Below, one piece after another: positions 1 through 6,944 of a DNA stretch of 12,054 nt. Under the pieces are notes generated by a model that had not been told where the DNA came from, made no database searches, and saw nothing but the letters and a program-made list of their open reading frames with translations. The stretch lies in assembly GCA_014238195.1 (NCBI GenBank), contig JABABO010000366.1, positions 1 through 12,054 of the forward strand. Direction: 5' to 3'. Numbering within the stretch: position 1 is the first letter of the stretch; the number at the start of each line of letters is the position of its first letter. A program made the position numbers and the translations under genes. The stretch is from Kordiimonadaceae bacterium (lineage in GTDB: Bacteria > Pseudomonadota > Alphaproteobacteria > Sphingomonadales > Kordiimonadaceae).

Positions 1-6
1 AACCAA

Positions 7-38
7 GTTCAGGGTGACGGGTGTGGTTCAGGGTGACG
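7..38. repeat. Partial intergenic repeat: two copies of a 13-bp word
   Basis: The word GTTCAGGGTGACG occurs at 7-19 and again at 26-38, a period of 19 bp. The window opens with AACCAAGTTCAGGGTGACG, which looks like the right-hand arm of the palindromic CTGAA..TTCAG dispersed elements seen between genes in many alphaproteobacteria. The left arm would lie outside the window. The DNA is non-coding as far as I can see: it sits downstream of the xthA stop, and the open frame across it matches nothing I recognise. The link to a repeat family rests on memory of the motif, not on a search. Confidence 0.45.
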
Positions 39-71
39 AAATCGCCGTCATTCCGATTAGAATACCTGAAT

Positions 72-869
72 TTACGAAGTCATTTCAATCCATACAGGGG
101 TATGGTCACTGGCTTTTTCCTTGCCGCGTGGTACGCGGTCAATGTCAGCATTGCTTAGCCTGTCTGCGGCTTCGGGGGACAGTAACAGGTGATCAATGCG
201 AATCCCATTATCTTTTTGCCAAGCCCCGCGTTGGTAATCCCAGTAACTATAGGCTGGCCCTGTTGGTTTTATTTGGCGCAGTCCATCAAGATAGCCAAGA
301 TTAATAATCGCTTGCAATCGGCTGCGGCTTTCAGGCTGGGTCAGGGCATCCTGCACCCAAGCGTTGGGATCGAAGCAGTCGATATCGTCTGGGATCACAT
401 TATAATCCCCTGCAAGAACAACAGGTTGCTCGCTGCGTAGGAGCGTGTCCGCATGGTTGATCAGCTTATCCATCCATGCCAGCTTATAGTCAAACTTTGG
501 GCCTGGCTGGGGGTTACCATTGGGTAAATACAGGCTCGCAACACGGACACCTTTGATGGTGCCTTCAATGTAACGGGCTTGTTCTGGTGTAACAGCCCCA
601 TCCTTTTCAGGGCCAGTTGTCATATCTGGTAAGCCGCGAAGAATGTCATCAATGGGATGTTTGGACACCAACGCTACCCCGTTAAAGGCTTTTTGCCCGT
701 GGGTTTCGATAGTCCAGCCTTTCGCTTCAAATTCCAAGCGCGGAAATTGCGCGTCCATGCTTTTGATTTCTTGCAAGCACGCGACATCGGGCTGAAATTC
801 CTCTAACCATTCCAGTAGGCGCGGCAGGCGGGCTTTAATACCATTGATATTGAATGTTGCAATCTTCAT
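72..869 (-). CDS. xthA: Exodeoxyribonuclease III (AP endonuclease, EEP fold)
   Basis: This is a Mg-dependent 3'-5' exonuclease and class II AP endonuclease that cuts abasic sites in base-excision repair, acting in the cytoplasm. The 265 residues compare with about 268 in E. coli XthA and carry all the family motifs: NINGIKARL at 7-15 (metal-site Asn), LQEIK at 32-36 with Glu34, LYLPNG around 113-118, GDYNV at 154-158 with Asp155 and Asn157, and SDHTPVW at 254-260 with the catalytic Asp255-His256 pair. I chose the ATG at 867-869 because the protein then starts with the family-typical MKIATFNING and AAGGG lies about 7 nt upstream. A frame reaching back to 929 would overlap erpA and adds residues unlike the family. 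It follows erpA by 29 bp on the same strand and is probably co-transcribed with it. Confidence 0.95.
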   Translation of the reverse strand: MKIATFNINGIKARLPRLLEWLEEFQPDVACLQEIKSMDAQFPRLEFEAKGWTIETHGQKAFNGVALVSKHPIDDILRGLPDMTTGPEKDGAVTPEQARYIEGTIKGVRVASLYLPNGNPQPGPKFDYKLAWMDKLINHADTLLRSEQPVVLAGDYNVIPDDIDCFDPNAWVQDALTQPESRSRLQAIINLGYLDGLRQIKPTGPAYSYWDYQRGAWQKDNGIRIDHLLLSPEAADRLSNADIDRVPRGKEKASDHTPVWIEMTS

Positions 870-898
870 GATACTGCCCTTAATGGTTCGCGTTATTT

Positions 899-1243
899 TT
901 ATATCGCAAAGGACGAACCGCAACCGCATGAAGATGTGGCATTGGGGTTAACAACTTGAAAAGAGGCACCGACAAGGTCTTCAACATAATCGACTTCAGC
1001 ACCCATAACATACAGCAAGGACATGCTATCGACCAGCATAGTGACCCCGCCGCGTTTCACAATAATATCGTCGTCTTTGGCCTTTTGATCAAAATCAAAG
1101 CCATACTGAAAGCCACTACACCCCCCACCAGAGACACTGAGGCGGAGCATGAGGTCAGGATTGTTTTGCGCTTTTATAAGTTCTGCCACACGGTTAGCGG
1201 CGTTTTCGCTTAGGCCAACTGGTGGGGCTTGGTCATCGTTCAT
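899..1243 (-). CDS. erpA: Iron-sulphur cluster insertion protein, A-type carrier (ErpA/IscA)
   Basis: This A-type carrier of the HesB/IscA family holds Fe-S clusters and passes them to apo-enzymes in the cytoplasm. It has 114 residues, the normal family length. The three ligand cysteines are present: Cys42 in GGGCSGFQYG, and Cys106 and Cys108 in the C-terminal SSCGCGSSF. The start at 1243 gives a short polar N-terminus followed by LSENAANRVAEL, typical of ErpA. The ribosome-binding site is weak (an AGG about 10 nt upstream). ErpA is the most likely subtype because of the short N-terminus and the SCGCGSSF tail, and because dgt/erpA/xthA proximity is common in alphaproteobacteria, but IscA or SufA cannot be excluded. 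It leads a two-gene operon with xthA. The control region upstream holds a candidate promoter, tandem operator-like repeats and a Fur-box-like palindrome. Confidence 0.9.
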   Translation of the reverse strand: MNDDQAPPVGLSENAANRVAELIKAQNNPDLMLRLSVSGGGCSGFQYGFDFDQKAKDDDIIVKRGGVTMLVDSMSLLYVMGAEVDYVEDLVGASFQVVNPNATSSCGCGSSFAI

Positions 1244-1294
1244 GTTTTTGTACCTAGTTCAAAATATATCCGTAAAATGAGACGATTTTTCTTA

Positions 1295-1328
1295 CCTACA
1301 TATGTAAGGGACCCTATATATGTAAGGG
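1295..1328. repeat. Tandem pair of 16-bp operator-like repeats
   Basis: The 16-mers at 1295-1310 (CCTACATATGTAAGGG) and 1313-1328 (CCTATATATGTAAGGG) differ at one base only and have a period of 18 bp. Each is nearly palindromic: CCT-ACAT facing ATGT-AAGG, with one unpaired base. They lie in non-coding DNA. The second copy overlaps the -10 element proposed for erpA, and the first lies just downstream of the expected transcription start. That is where a repressor would bind. I do not recognise the site as a known regulator's consensus. Confidence 0.55.
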
Positions 1329-1347
1329 GCATAGCGGCTTTAGTCAA
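1319..1347 (-). promoter_or_regulatory. Candidate sigma-70 promoter for erpA-xthA
   Basis: Read on the minus strand, TTGACT (1347 down to 1342) matches the -35 consensus at five of six bases. After a 17-bp spacer comes TACATA (1324 down to 1319), a weaker -10. Transcription would start near 1312, leaving a leader of about 70 nt before the erpA ATG at 1243. This is the best minus-strand candidate in the intergenic region, but the -10 is poor and alternative registers (CATATA, TATATA) are possible with longer spacers. Confidence 0.4.
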
Positions 1348-1374
1348 TGCGAGCAGAAAAATATTACTCATTGT

Positions 1375-1393
1375 GAAAATGATTATCATTCAA
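1375..1393. promoter_or_regulatory. Fur-box-like iron-responsive operator
   Basis: The core AATGATTATCATT at 1378-1390 is a perfect 6-1-6 inverted repeat. Across 19 bp the site matches the classical Fur consensus GATAATGATAATCATTATC at 14 positions. It lies near the middle of the divergent spacer, about 28 bp upstream of the proposed erpA -35 and about 110 bp upstream of dgt. Iron control would make sense for an Fe-S carrier operon, though the site could equally serve a promoter for dgt. Some alphaproteobacterial Fur homologues (Mur type) bind different sites, so the identity of the binder is inferred. Confidence 0.5.
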
Positions 1394-1505
1394 GGTGTCT
1401 TGTCTGTTGCTCTTGACCCCATAGAGCGATAAGGTGCCAAATTCTGTGGGCGGCTAAAATTTTTTGGATGCTAGAAAATTATCACAATAATAAGGGAGAA
1501 TGAGA

Positions 1506-2717
1506 GTGAGTGAACAGATTGCCCAGTATGAAGATACGTTAGTGTCTTTTGCTAGTCATCCTTCTAAAAGCCGTGGCCGCGTAAAGCCTGAGCCAGAAAG
1601 CCCAACGCGGAGCTGTTATCAACGTGACCGCGACCGTGTGATCCATTCTTCCAGCTTTCGGCGTTTAAAACATAAAACCCAAGTTTTTGTCTATCATGAG
1701 GGTGATCATTTTCGCACGCGGCTGACGCATTCCATAGAGGTTGCGCAGATTGCCCGCTCGATATGCCGTTCAATGGGTTTGAACGAGGACTTAGCTGAAG
1801 CCTTGGCTTTGGCGCACGACCTTGGTCATCCGCCTTTTGGACATGTGGGTGAAAATGTGCTGAACGACTGTATGAAAAAATTTGACGGCTTTGACCATAA
1901 TGCCCAGTCTATCCGCTTGTTAACAGAAGTTGAGCACCGCTATGCCTCCTTTTCGGGCCTGAACATGACGTGGGAGACCTTGGAAGGTCTCGCCAAACAT
2001 AATGGCCCGATGGTTAAGGCGGCAATCGATCATAAAAACCCGCCTGTGGAACTGCCTTTTGGCTTGCGGAGTTTCTTACCAAATATGGACTTAGAATTAC
2101 ACACATTTGCGAGCGTAGAAGCCCAAATTGCCGCTCTGGCGGATGATATTGCCTACAGCAGTCACGACCTTGATGATGGTTTGCGGGCTAATCTTTTTTC
2201 CCTTGACGAGCTTAAGCAGATTCCCATTGTGGCCCAGTTGATTGATGAAGTAAAATGGACTTATCCAGATGCACCAAGTGATGTGATGATTCATGAACTT
2301 GTCCGCCGTTTGATTAACCGCATGGTCGCAGACCTAATGGTCGAAAGTGGGGACCGTATAAAAGCCCTTAATCCGCAGTCGGTTGATGATATTCGCGGTG
2401 CTGACCGTGCGGTGATTGCTTTTGGCGTTGATATGGAAAACGCCGTTAAGTCTTTGAAAGCATTTTTATCTAAGCGCATGTACCGGCATTATTTGGTCAA
2501 CCGTAATGCGAGCAAAGCGAAAAAAGTCGTATCGGATCTGTTTAGTCTTTATATTAGGGAACCAGAATGCCTGCCAACCGAATGGTTTAGAAAAGCGTCT
2601 GAACCTGACACAGCAGAAACCGCCCGTATTGTCACCGACTTTATCGCTGGGATGACCGACCGTTACGCCTTCCGTGAACATGCGAAATTATTTGATTTAT
2701 CAACAGTATCCTTATGA
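1506..2717 (+). CDS. dgt: dGTPase-like deoxynucleotide triphosphohydrolase, HD domain
   Basis: This is a cytoplasmic HD-superfamily enzyme of the dGTP triphosphohydrolase family, which cleaves dNTPs to deoxynucleoside plus triphosphate and so affects dNTP pools. With the GTG start it has 403 residues, within the usual 380-420 of the shorter dGTPase-like group. Visible motifs are FRRLKHKTQVF (51-61), RLTHSIEVAQIAR (73-85) with metal-binding His75, AHDLGHPPFGH (103-113) with the His104-Asp105 pair, and LADDIAYSSHDLDDG (211-225) with Asp213/214. I prefer GTG at 1506 because the Shine-Dalgarno AAGGGAG at 1492-1498 then sits 7 nt upstream; the ATG at 1500 would leave only 1 nt. The ATG would add two residues. 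Its stop overlaps the argS start in ATGA, which suggests translational coupling. Confidence 0.93.
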   Translation: MSEQIAQYEDTLVSFASHPSKSRGRVKPEPESPTRSCYQRDRDRVIHSSSFRRLKHKTQVFVYHEGDHFRTRLTHSIEVAQIARSICRSMGLNEDLAEALALAHDLGHPPFGHVGENVLNDCMKKFDGFDHNAQSIRLLTEVEHRYASFSGLNMTWETLEGLAKHNGPMVKAAIDHKNPPVELPFGLRSFLPNMDLELHTFASVEAQIAALADDIAYSSHDLDDGLRANLFSLDELKQIPIVAQLIDEVKWTYPDAPSDVMIHELVRRLINRMVADLMVESGDRIKALNPQSVDDIRGADRAVIAFGVDMENAVKSLKAFLSKRMYRHYLVNRNASKAKKVVSDLFSLYIREPECLPTEWFRKASEPDTAETARIVTDFIAGMTDRYAFREHAKLFDLSTVSL

Positions 2718-4459
2718 ACATATATATATATTTCAGATCATGTCTTGAAACGGCACTGGATGCGCTTGCAGCCGAGCATGTTTTGCCAAGTGGCATGGAT
2801 TATAAAAACATTGCGCTGGAGCCACCACGCGGCGTTAGTCACGGTGATATTGCCACCAATGCCGCGATGGTCCTCGCCAAACAAGCCCGAATGAAGCCGC
2901 GTGATATCGCCCAGCTATTGGCGCCGAAGTTAGAAGAACACGAAGCGGTGGACCGTGTGGATATTGCAGGCCCTGGCTTTATTAATCTGTATGTTGCGGC
3001 AAGTTTTTGGCAGGACAGAATAGCAGAAGTTTTAAAAGCGGGTCGGGGTTATGGCAATAGTGATGTAGGTAAGAATAAAAATGTGAATGTTGAATTTGTT
3101 TCTGCCAATCCAACGGGGCCGATGCATGTGGGTCATACGCGCGGTGCTGTTGTCGGGGATGTGCTTGCGAAATTGCTCAATAAAGCTGGGTTTAATGTAA
3201 CCAAAGAATATTATATTAATGATAATGGGTCACAGGTGGATACGCTCGCACGGTCTGCGCATTTGCGGTATCAGGAAGCCCATGGCCGCAGAATTGAAAT
3301 CCCTGAGGGATATTATCCAGGGGATTATCTTGTCCCAGTGGGAGTTGCCTTAAAAGAAAAATACGGTGATCGGTACTTGGACGCGGATGAAAGTTCGTGG
3401 CTTGCAGCGTTTAAAGTCGATACAACAGATGCGATGATGGATTTGATCCGAAGTGATTTGCAAGCCCTTGGGGTTGAACATGATGTTTTCTTTTCCGAGC
3501 GATCTTTGCATCAAAGCGGACGTGTCGGCGAAATGATTGATGTTTTACGCGCTCGGGGTCACATTTATGAAGGCATATTAGAACCACCAAAGGGCAAAAA
3601 ACCCGAAGGCTGGGAACCGCGTGAACAAACTTTGTTTCGTGCCACAAATTTTGGCGATGACATTGACCGTCCGTTACAAAAATCAAGTGGTGAATTTACG
3701 TATTTTGCCGCTGATATTGCCTACCATTATGATAAATATAGCCGTGGTTTTGCTGATATGATTGATGTTTTGGGGGCAGATCATGCAGGCTATGTGAAAC
3801 GTATCCAAGCTGGTGCTACAGCGCTTGCTGATGATGCTCATGTGGATGTAAAACTGTGTCAAATGGTGCGCTTAATGCGCGGTGGGGAGCCTGTTAAAAT
3901 GTCAAAACGGTCTGGCAATTTCATTACGCTACGCGAAGTGGTGGATGAAGTTGGCCGTGATGTGACGCGCTTTATCATGTTGACCCGCAAGAATGATCAG
4001 CCGATTGATTTTGACTTCGATAAAGTCATGGAACAATCGAAAGATAATCCTGTATTTTATGTGCAGTATGCCTATGCGCGAATATGTTCGGTTCTGCGAA
4101 AAGCTAAGGCCAAATTTAAGGATATTGATCTGAGCGATGCAGGCTTAACAAAAGCAGAGATGAACCGTTTAAGCAGTGAAAGCGATTTAGCACTGATTAA
4201 AACGATTGCTGCTTGGCCGCGTCTTGTTGACTCTGCGGCAGCCGCACATGAAGTTCATCGGATTGCCTTTTTTCTTTATGATTTAGCGTCAGACTTTCAT
4301 ACTTTTTGGAATAAAGGGAATGATGATGTATCATTGCGCTTCATTATTGATGATGATGAAACGCTTACGAAAGCCCGCCTTGCCTTGATAAGAAGTGCGG
4401 CTTTAGTAATCGCCAGTGGGCTTGATGTTCTTGGTGTGACAGCGCTAGAGGAAATGTAA
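2714..4459 (+). CDS. argS: Arginyl-tRNA synthetase
   Basis: This class Ia synthetase charges tRNA-Arg with arginine using ATP. Its 581 residues match the family. The N-terminal Add-1 domain that recognises the tRNA elbow covers about 1-95 and includes EPPRGVSHGDIATNAAM. The Rossmann catalytic domain follows with the HIGH motif as HVGH (138-141) within SANPTGPMHVGHTRGA and the KMSKS motif as KMSKR (395-399) within VKMSKRSGNF. The C-terminal third (about 455-581) is the helical DALR anticodon-binding domain. Unlike E. coli ArgRS, the KMSK sequence is canonical, as in many other bacteria. The start overlaps the dgt stop by 4 nt and has no clear Shine-Dalgarno, so initiation probably depends on coupling. 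The first codons form an unusually AT-rich run. Confidence 0.97.
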   Translation: MNIYIYFRSCLETALDALAAEHVLPSGMDYKNIALEPPRGVSHGDIATNAAMVLAKQARMKPRDIAQLLAPKLEEHEAVDRVDIAGPGFINLYVAASFWQDRIAEVLKAGRGYGNSDVGKNKNVNVEFVSANPTGPMHVGHTRGAVVGDVLAKLLNKAGFNVTKEYYINDNGSQVDTLARSAHLRYQEAHGRRIEIPEGYYPGDYLVPVGVALKEKYGDRYLDADESSWLAAFKVDTTDAMMDLIRSDLQALGVEHDVFFSERSLHQSGRVGEMIDVLRARGHIYEGILEPPKGKKPEGWEPREQTLFRATNFGDDIDRPLQKSSGEFTYFAADIAYHYDKYSRGFADMIDVLGADHAGYVKRIQAGATALADDAHVDVKLCQMVRLMRGGEPVKMSKRSGNFITLREVVDEVGRDVTRFIMLTRKNDQPIDFDFDKVMEQSKDNPVFYVQYAYARICSVLRKAKAKFKDIDLSDAGLTKAEMNRLSSESDLALIKTIAAWPRLVDSAAAAHEVHRIAFFLYDLASDFHTFWNKGNDDVSLRFIIDDDETLTKARLALIRSAALVIASGLDVLGVTALEEM

Positions 4460-4462
4460 TCC

Positions 4463-5230
4463 ATGTCAAATGATCGACTAGAAAATTTACTGGCCGACAA
4501 GGAAACGCCTCCTTGGTTACAGGCTGTTCCAGAAGAAGAAGATTCAACCGCTCATAAGCGCGGTTTTTTGTCAGGTCGTAAGTCAACAGCCATGCTTGCC
4601 GGCGGGGCTGTGATCCTTGTGACTTTGTTTTTAGCTGTGATTTTATACTTGTATAATAGTCCAGACCCCAATGCCCCTGTAAAACATGTGGCAGCACCAG
4701 AATCCGCTATCAAGGTGAAGCCAATTGACAGTGGTGGCATGGCGATACCCCATCAAGATAAACAAGTTTTTGACCAAGCAGCGGGAATTGAGGTTGAAAA
4801 ACAGCACCAGCTAGGGCCGCAGCCTGAAACACCAATGAAGAATTTGCCCTCTGATGAGGAAAATACCCTTGAAGGACTTAATGGGGATGAAACCGTAATT
4901 GAGGACTCGGCAAATACCAAACAGCAAGCGCCTAAACCAGAAAGTAATCCCAAAAAGGCGCCAGCGACTGATCCTACAAATGAACCCGTTTACCGCGTTC
5001 AGCTAGGGGCTTATGGCAGTGAAAAGTCTGCAGAACGGGCTTGGCGGGGTGTTCAAGGGCGTTTTGCATCGCTTGTAACAGGATTAGGGCCAGAATATGA
5101 AGCGGTGCAGGCTGGGGATCGCACACTATACCGTCTACGATTAACGCCGCTTGAGGACCGTGCCAGTGCAGCCACGCTTTGTGTCGCACTGCGCGCCCAA
5201 GACCAAGCTTGTATCGTGGTGAAACCCTAA
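4463..5230 (+). CDS. SPOR-domain inner-membrane protein, peptidoglycan-binding
   Basis: This 255-residue single-pass membrane protein has an acidic cytoplasmic N-terminus (about 1-40), a transmembrane helix at about 43-64, a low-complexity periplasmic linker rich in Pro, Glu, Asp and Lys (about 65-173), and a C-terminal SPOR domain (about 176-255, beginning VYRVQLGAYGSEKSA). SPOR domains bind glycan strands lacking stem peptides at the septum, so a role in cell division or envelope maintenance is likely. The GGMAIPHQDKQVFD segment just after the membrane helix (91-104) is conserved in alphaproteobacterial members found between argS and nagZ. It starts 3 nt after argS and abuts nagZ. The exact partner and function are unknown; it resembles FtsN in architecture but should not be called FtsN without more evidence. 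Confidence 0.88.
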   Translation: MSNDRLENLLADKETPPWLQAVPEEEDSTAHKRGFLSGRKSTAMLAGGAVILVTLFLAVILYLYNSPDPNAPVKHVAAPESAIKVKPIDSGGMAIPHQDKQVFDQAAGIEVEKQHQLGPQPETPMKNLPSDEENTLEGLNGDETVIEDSANTKQQAPKPESNPKKAPATDPTNEPVYRVQLGAYGSEKSAERAWRGVQGRFASLVTGLGPEYEAVQAGDRTLYRLRLTPLEDRASAATLCVALRAQDQACIVVKP

Positions 5231-6283
5231 ATGATTCCTAAAATGATTCCAGTAATATTTGGATTAAAGGGCTTGCAGGTCAGTGCTGAAGAACGTAGCT
5301 TTTTTCAAGCCTGCAATCCGTTAGGGTTTATATTATTTGCCCGTAACATTGAAACACCTGACCAAGTTCAGGCTTTAACGGCTGACTTGAAAAATATTGC
5401 GAACCATGATGATGTCTTGATTTTAATTGATCAAGAAGGGGGGCGTGTTCAGCGTCTAACCCCGCCGCATTGGCATAAATACCCTCCTATGAATGTGTTT
5501 GGAGAAGCGATAAAGAAGGATAGGAGAAAAGCGATTGATGCACTTATTTTAAATATGAGCTTGATCGCTGCAGACTTGGACCGACTAGGCATTAATGTAA
5601 ATTGCTTACCTGTATTGGATGTGCCAGTAGCTGGTGCCCATGATGTGATCGGGGATCGGGCGTTTAGTCATAATCCCCTAAATGTAGGGGAACTGGGCGA
5701 TTATGCCATTAAGGCCTTGATGCGCAATGGTGTTTTGCCTGTTGTTAAACATATTCCAGGACATGGAAGGGCAGGGGTTGATAGCCATAAAGAACTACCC
5801 CGCGTAGATGCAACAATGGCTGAGCTTAATTTATCGGACTTTAAACCCTTTCAAAGGGTGAAAGATGCGCCGCTCGCTATGACTGCCCATGTGCTTTACA
5901 GTGCTATTGATGATAAACGGCCTGCAACGACATCAAGCGTGGTCATTGGGCGAATCATTCGTATGAAAATAGGGTTTACGGGATTGTTGATGTCCGATGA
6001 TTTATCAATGGAAGCCTTAGACGGTGACTTTGCCAAACGCACAGTGGATAGTTTTCAGGCAGGCTGCGATATTGCCCTGCACTGCAATGGTGAACTGCGG
6101 GAAATGCGCGACATAGCAGGGGCGGCACCTCATGCGTCTAAAAAATTTATAGCGCAACTCCGTAGATACATGAACATGCTTGATATTCCTACGCACAACG
6201 CTCGCGCAGCTCATGAGCAAGAGTTTAATGAACTGATGACCGAGTTGGGCATGGAATCATACCGAATAAATACGGGGACATAA
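5231..6283 (+). CDS. nagZ: Beta-N-acetylhexosaminidase, glycoside hydrolase family 3
   Basis: NagZ removes N-acetylglucosamine from GlcNAc-anhydromuropeptides in the cytoplasm during peptidoglycan recycling, making the muropeptides that can induce AmpC beta-lactamases. The 350 residues cover one TIM-barrel domain as in other NagZ proteins. Motifs are GFILFARNIETP (32-43), LIDQEGGRVQRL (65-76), KHIPGHGRAGVDSHKELP (173-190), which carries the NagZ-specific His/Asp acid-base loop (Asp184, His186), and MSDDLSMEAL (254-263), where the first Asp (256) should be the nucleophile. The ATG directly follows the stop of the SPOR gene with no spacer; an in-frame ATG at 5243 is an alternative but has no better ribosome-binding site. 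Adjacency to a SPOR gene fits a shared peptidoglycan theme. Confidence 0.95.
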   Translation: MIPKMIPVIFGLKGLQVSAEERSFFQACNPLGFILFARNIETPDQVQALTADLKNIANHDDVLILIDQEGGRVQRLTPPHWHKYPPMNVFGEAIKKDRRKAIDALILNMSLIAADLDRLGINVNCLPVLDVPVAGAHDVIGDRAFSHNPLNVGELGDYAIKALMRNGVLPVVKHIPGHGRAGVDSHKELPRVDATMAELNLSDFKPFQRVKDAPLAMTAHVLYSAIDDKRPATTSSVVIGRIIRMKIGFTGLLMSDDLSMEALDGDFAKRTVDSFQAGCDIALHCNGELREMRDIAGAAPHASKKFIAQLRRYMNMLDIPTHNARAAHEQEFNELMTELGMESYRINTGT

Positions 6284-6285
6284 TA

Positions 6286-6936
6286 ATGGATATGTTATCC
6301 AGTAAACTATTGTTGATTAGCATTATGGCGTTGCCCTTTTTGTTGGCGGTGACATTGCACGAAGCTGGTCACGCCTATGCAGCCCATCTGTTAGGGGATG
6401 AAAGCCAGCGTACGAGCGGGCGTTTATCATTAAATCCGATTGTTCACCTTGACCCTTTTGGGACTGTCTTTATGCCCTTGCTGGCTGTTTTATCGGGCTT
6501 TCCCTTTTTAATGGGCTATGCCAAACCCGTAATGATCCAACCTAGATACTTTAAAAAGTTACGCCGTGATCAGATCATTGTGTCAGTCGCTGGGCCTTTT
6601 GGTAATCTTGTTGTGGCTATTTTTTGCGCCTATGTCTTGCGGTTTGCATTGGAATTTGGCTTGAACGAAAAAAATTGGGTCGTGATGGCTGCTTACTATG
6701 GTATATTTATGAATTGTTTATTCATGGTGTTTAATTTGCTGCCGATTCCACCACTAGATGGTGGGCATGTTGTGGCGCAGTTTTTGCCTTATAATGTCGC
6801 GCAATCCTATAACAGGATTGCCCCGTATGGCTTTTTCATCTTGATTGGAATTATCATTTTTGCGCAGGACATAATTCTGGTACCAACGATGTTTATGGCA
6901 TCCCTTGTTACTTCAATGGTCGGTGTACCGCTTTAA
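6286..6936 (+). CDS. Small site-2 protease, M50 family zinc metalloprotease
   Basis: This integral-membrane metalloprotease has 216 residues and several hydrophobic segments (about 7-24, 58-77, 96-120, 133-155 and 182-212). The zinc site is HEAGH (25-29) in the first helix, followed by SGRLSLNPIVHLDPFGT (44-60); the third ligand is in FNLLPIPPLDGG (149-160) with Asp158. It has no PDZ domain, which places it with the short S2P-like M50 proteins (the YwhC/Rip2-like group) rather than RseP, whose gene usually lies near bamA. Substrates of this subgroup are mostly unknown. GGGG at 6274-6277 lies 8 nt upstream of the ATG, and the gene follows nagZ by 2 nt and precedes scpA by 8 nt. Sharing a transcript with envelope and chromosome genes does not reveal its target. 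Confidence 0.9.
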   Translation: MDMLSSKLLLISIMALPFLLAVTLHEAGHAYAAHLLGDESQRTSGRLSLNPIVHLDPFGTVFMPLLAVLSGFPFLMGYAKPVMIQPRYFKKLRRDQIIVSVAGPFGNLVVAIFCAYVLRFALEFGLNEKNWVVMAAYYGIFMNCLFMVFNLLPIPPLDGGHVVAQFLPYNVAQSYNRIAPYGFFILIGIIIFAQDIILVPTMFMASLVTSMVGVPL

Positions 6937-6944
6937 GGGATAAA

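Noticed and set aside
870..929. N-terminal extension of the xthA frame to an ATG at 929
   Set aside because: It overlaps the end of erpA, adds 20 residues unlike any exonuclease III, and lacks a ribosome-binding site, whereas the ATG at 869 has AAGGG and the standard N-terminus.
1229..1432. 67-codon plus-strand frame across the erpA/dgt spacer
   Set aside because: It starts inside erpA on the opposite strand, has no ribosome-binding site, resembles no family, and runs through the promoter and operator-like elements.
1464..1491. TTGGAT-N16-AATAAT as a dgt promoter
   Set aside because: It would start transcription at about 1498, leaving no leader, although a clear Shine-Dalgarno sits at 1492-1498; probably chance in AT-rich DNA.
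2718..2732. Alternating AT run at the start of argS as a regulatory or repeat element
   Set aside because: It encodes the N-terminus IYIYF in the normal ArgRS frame and is short; no paired structure is seen.
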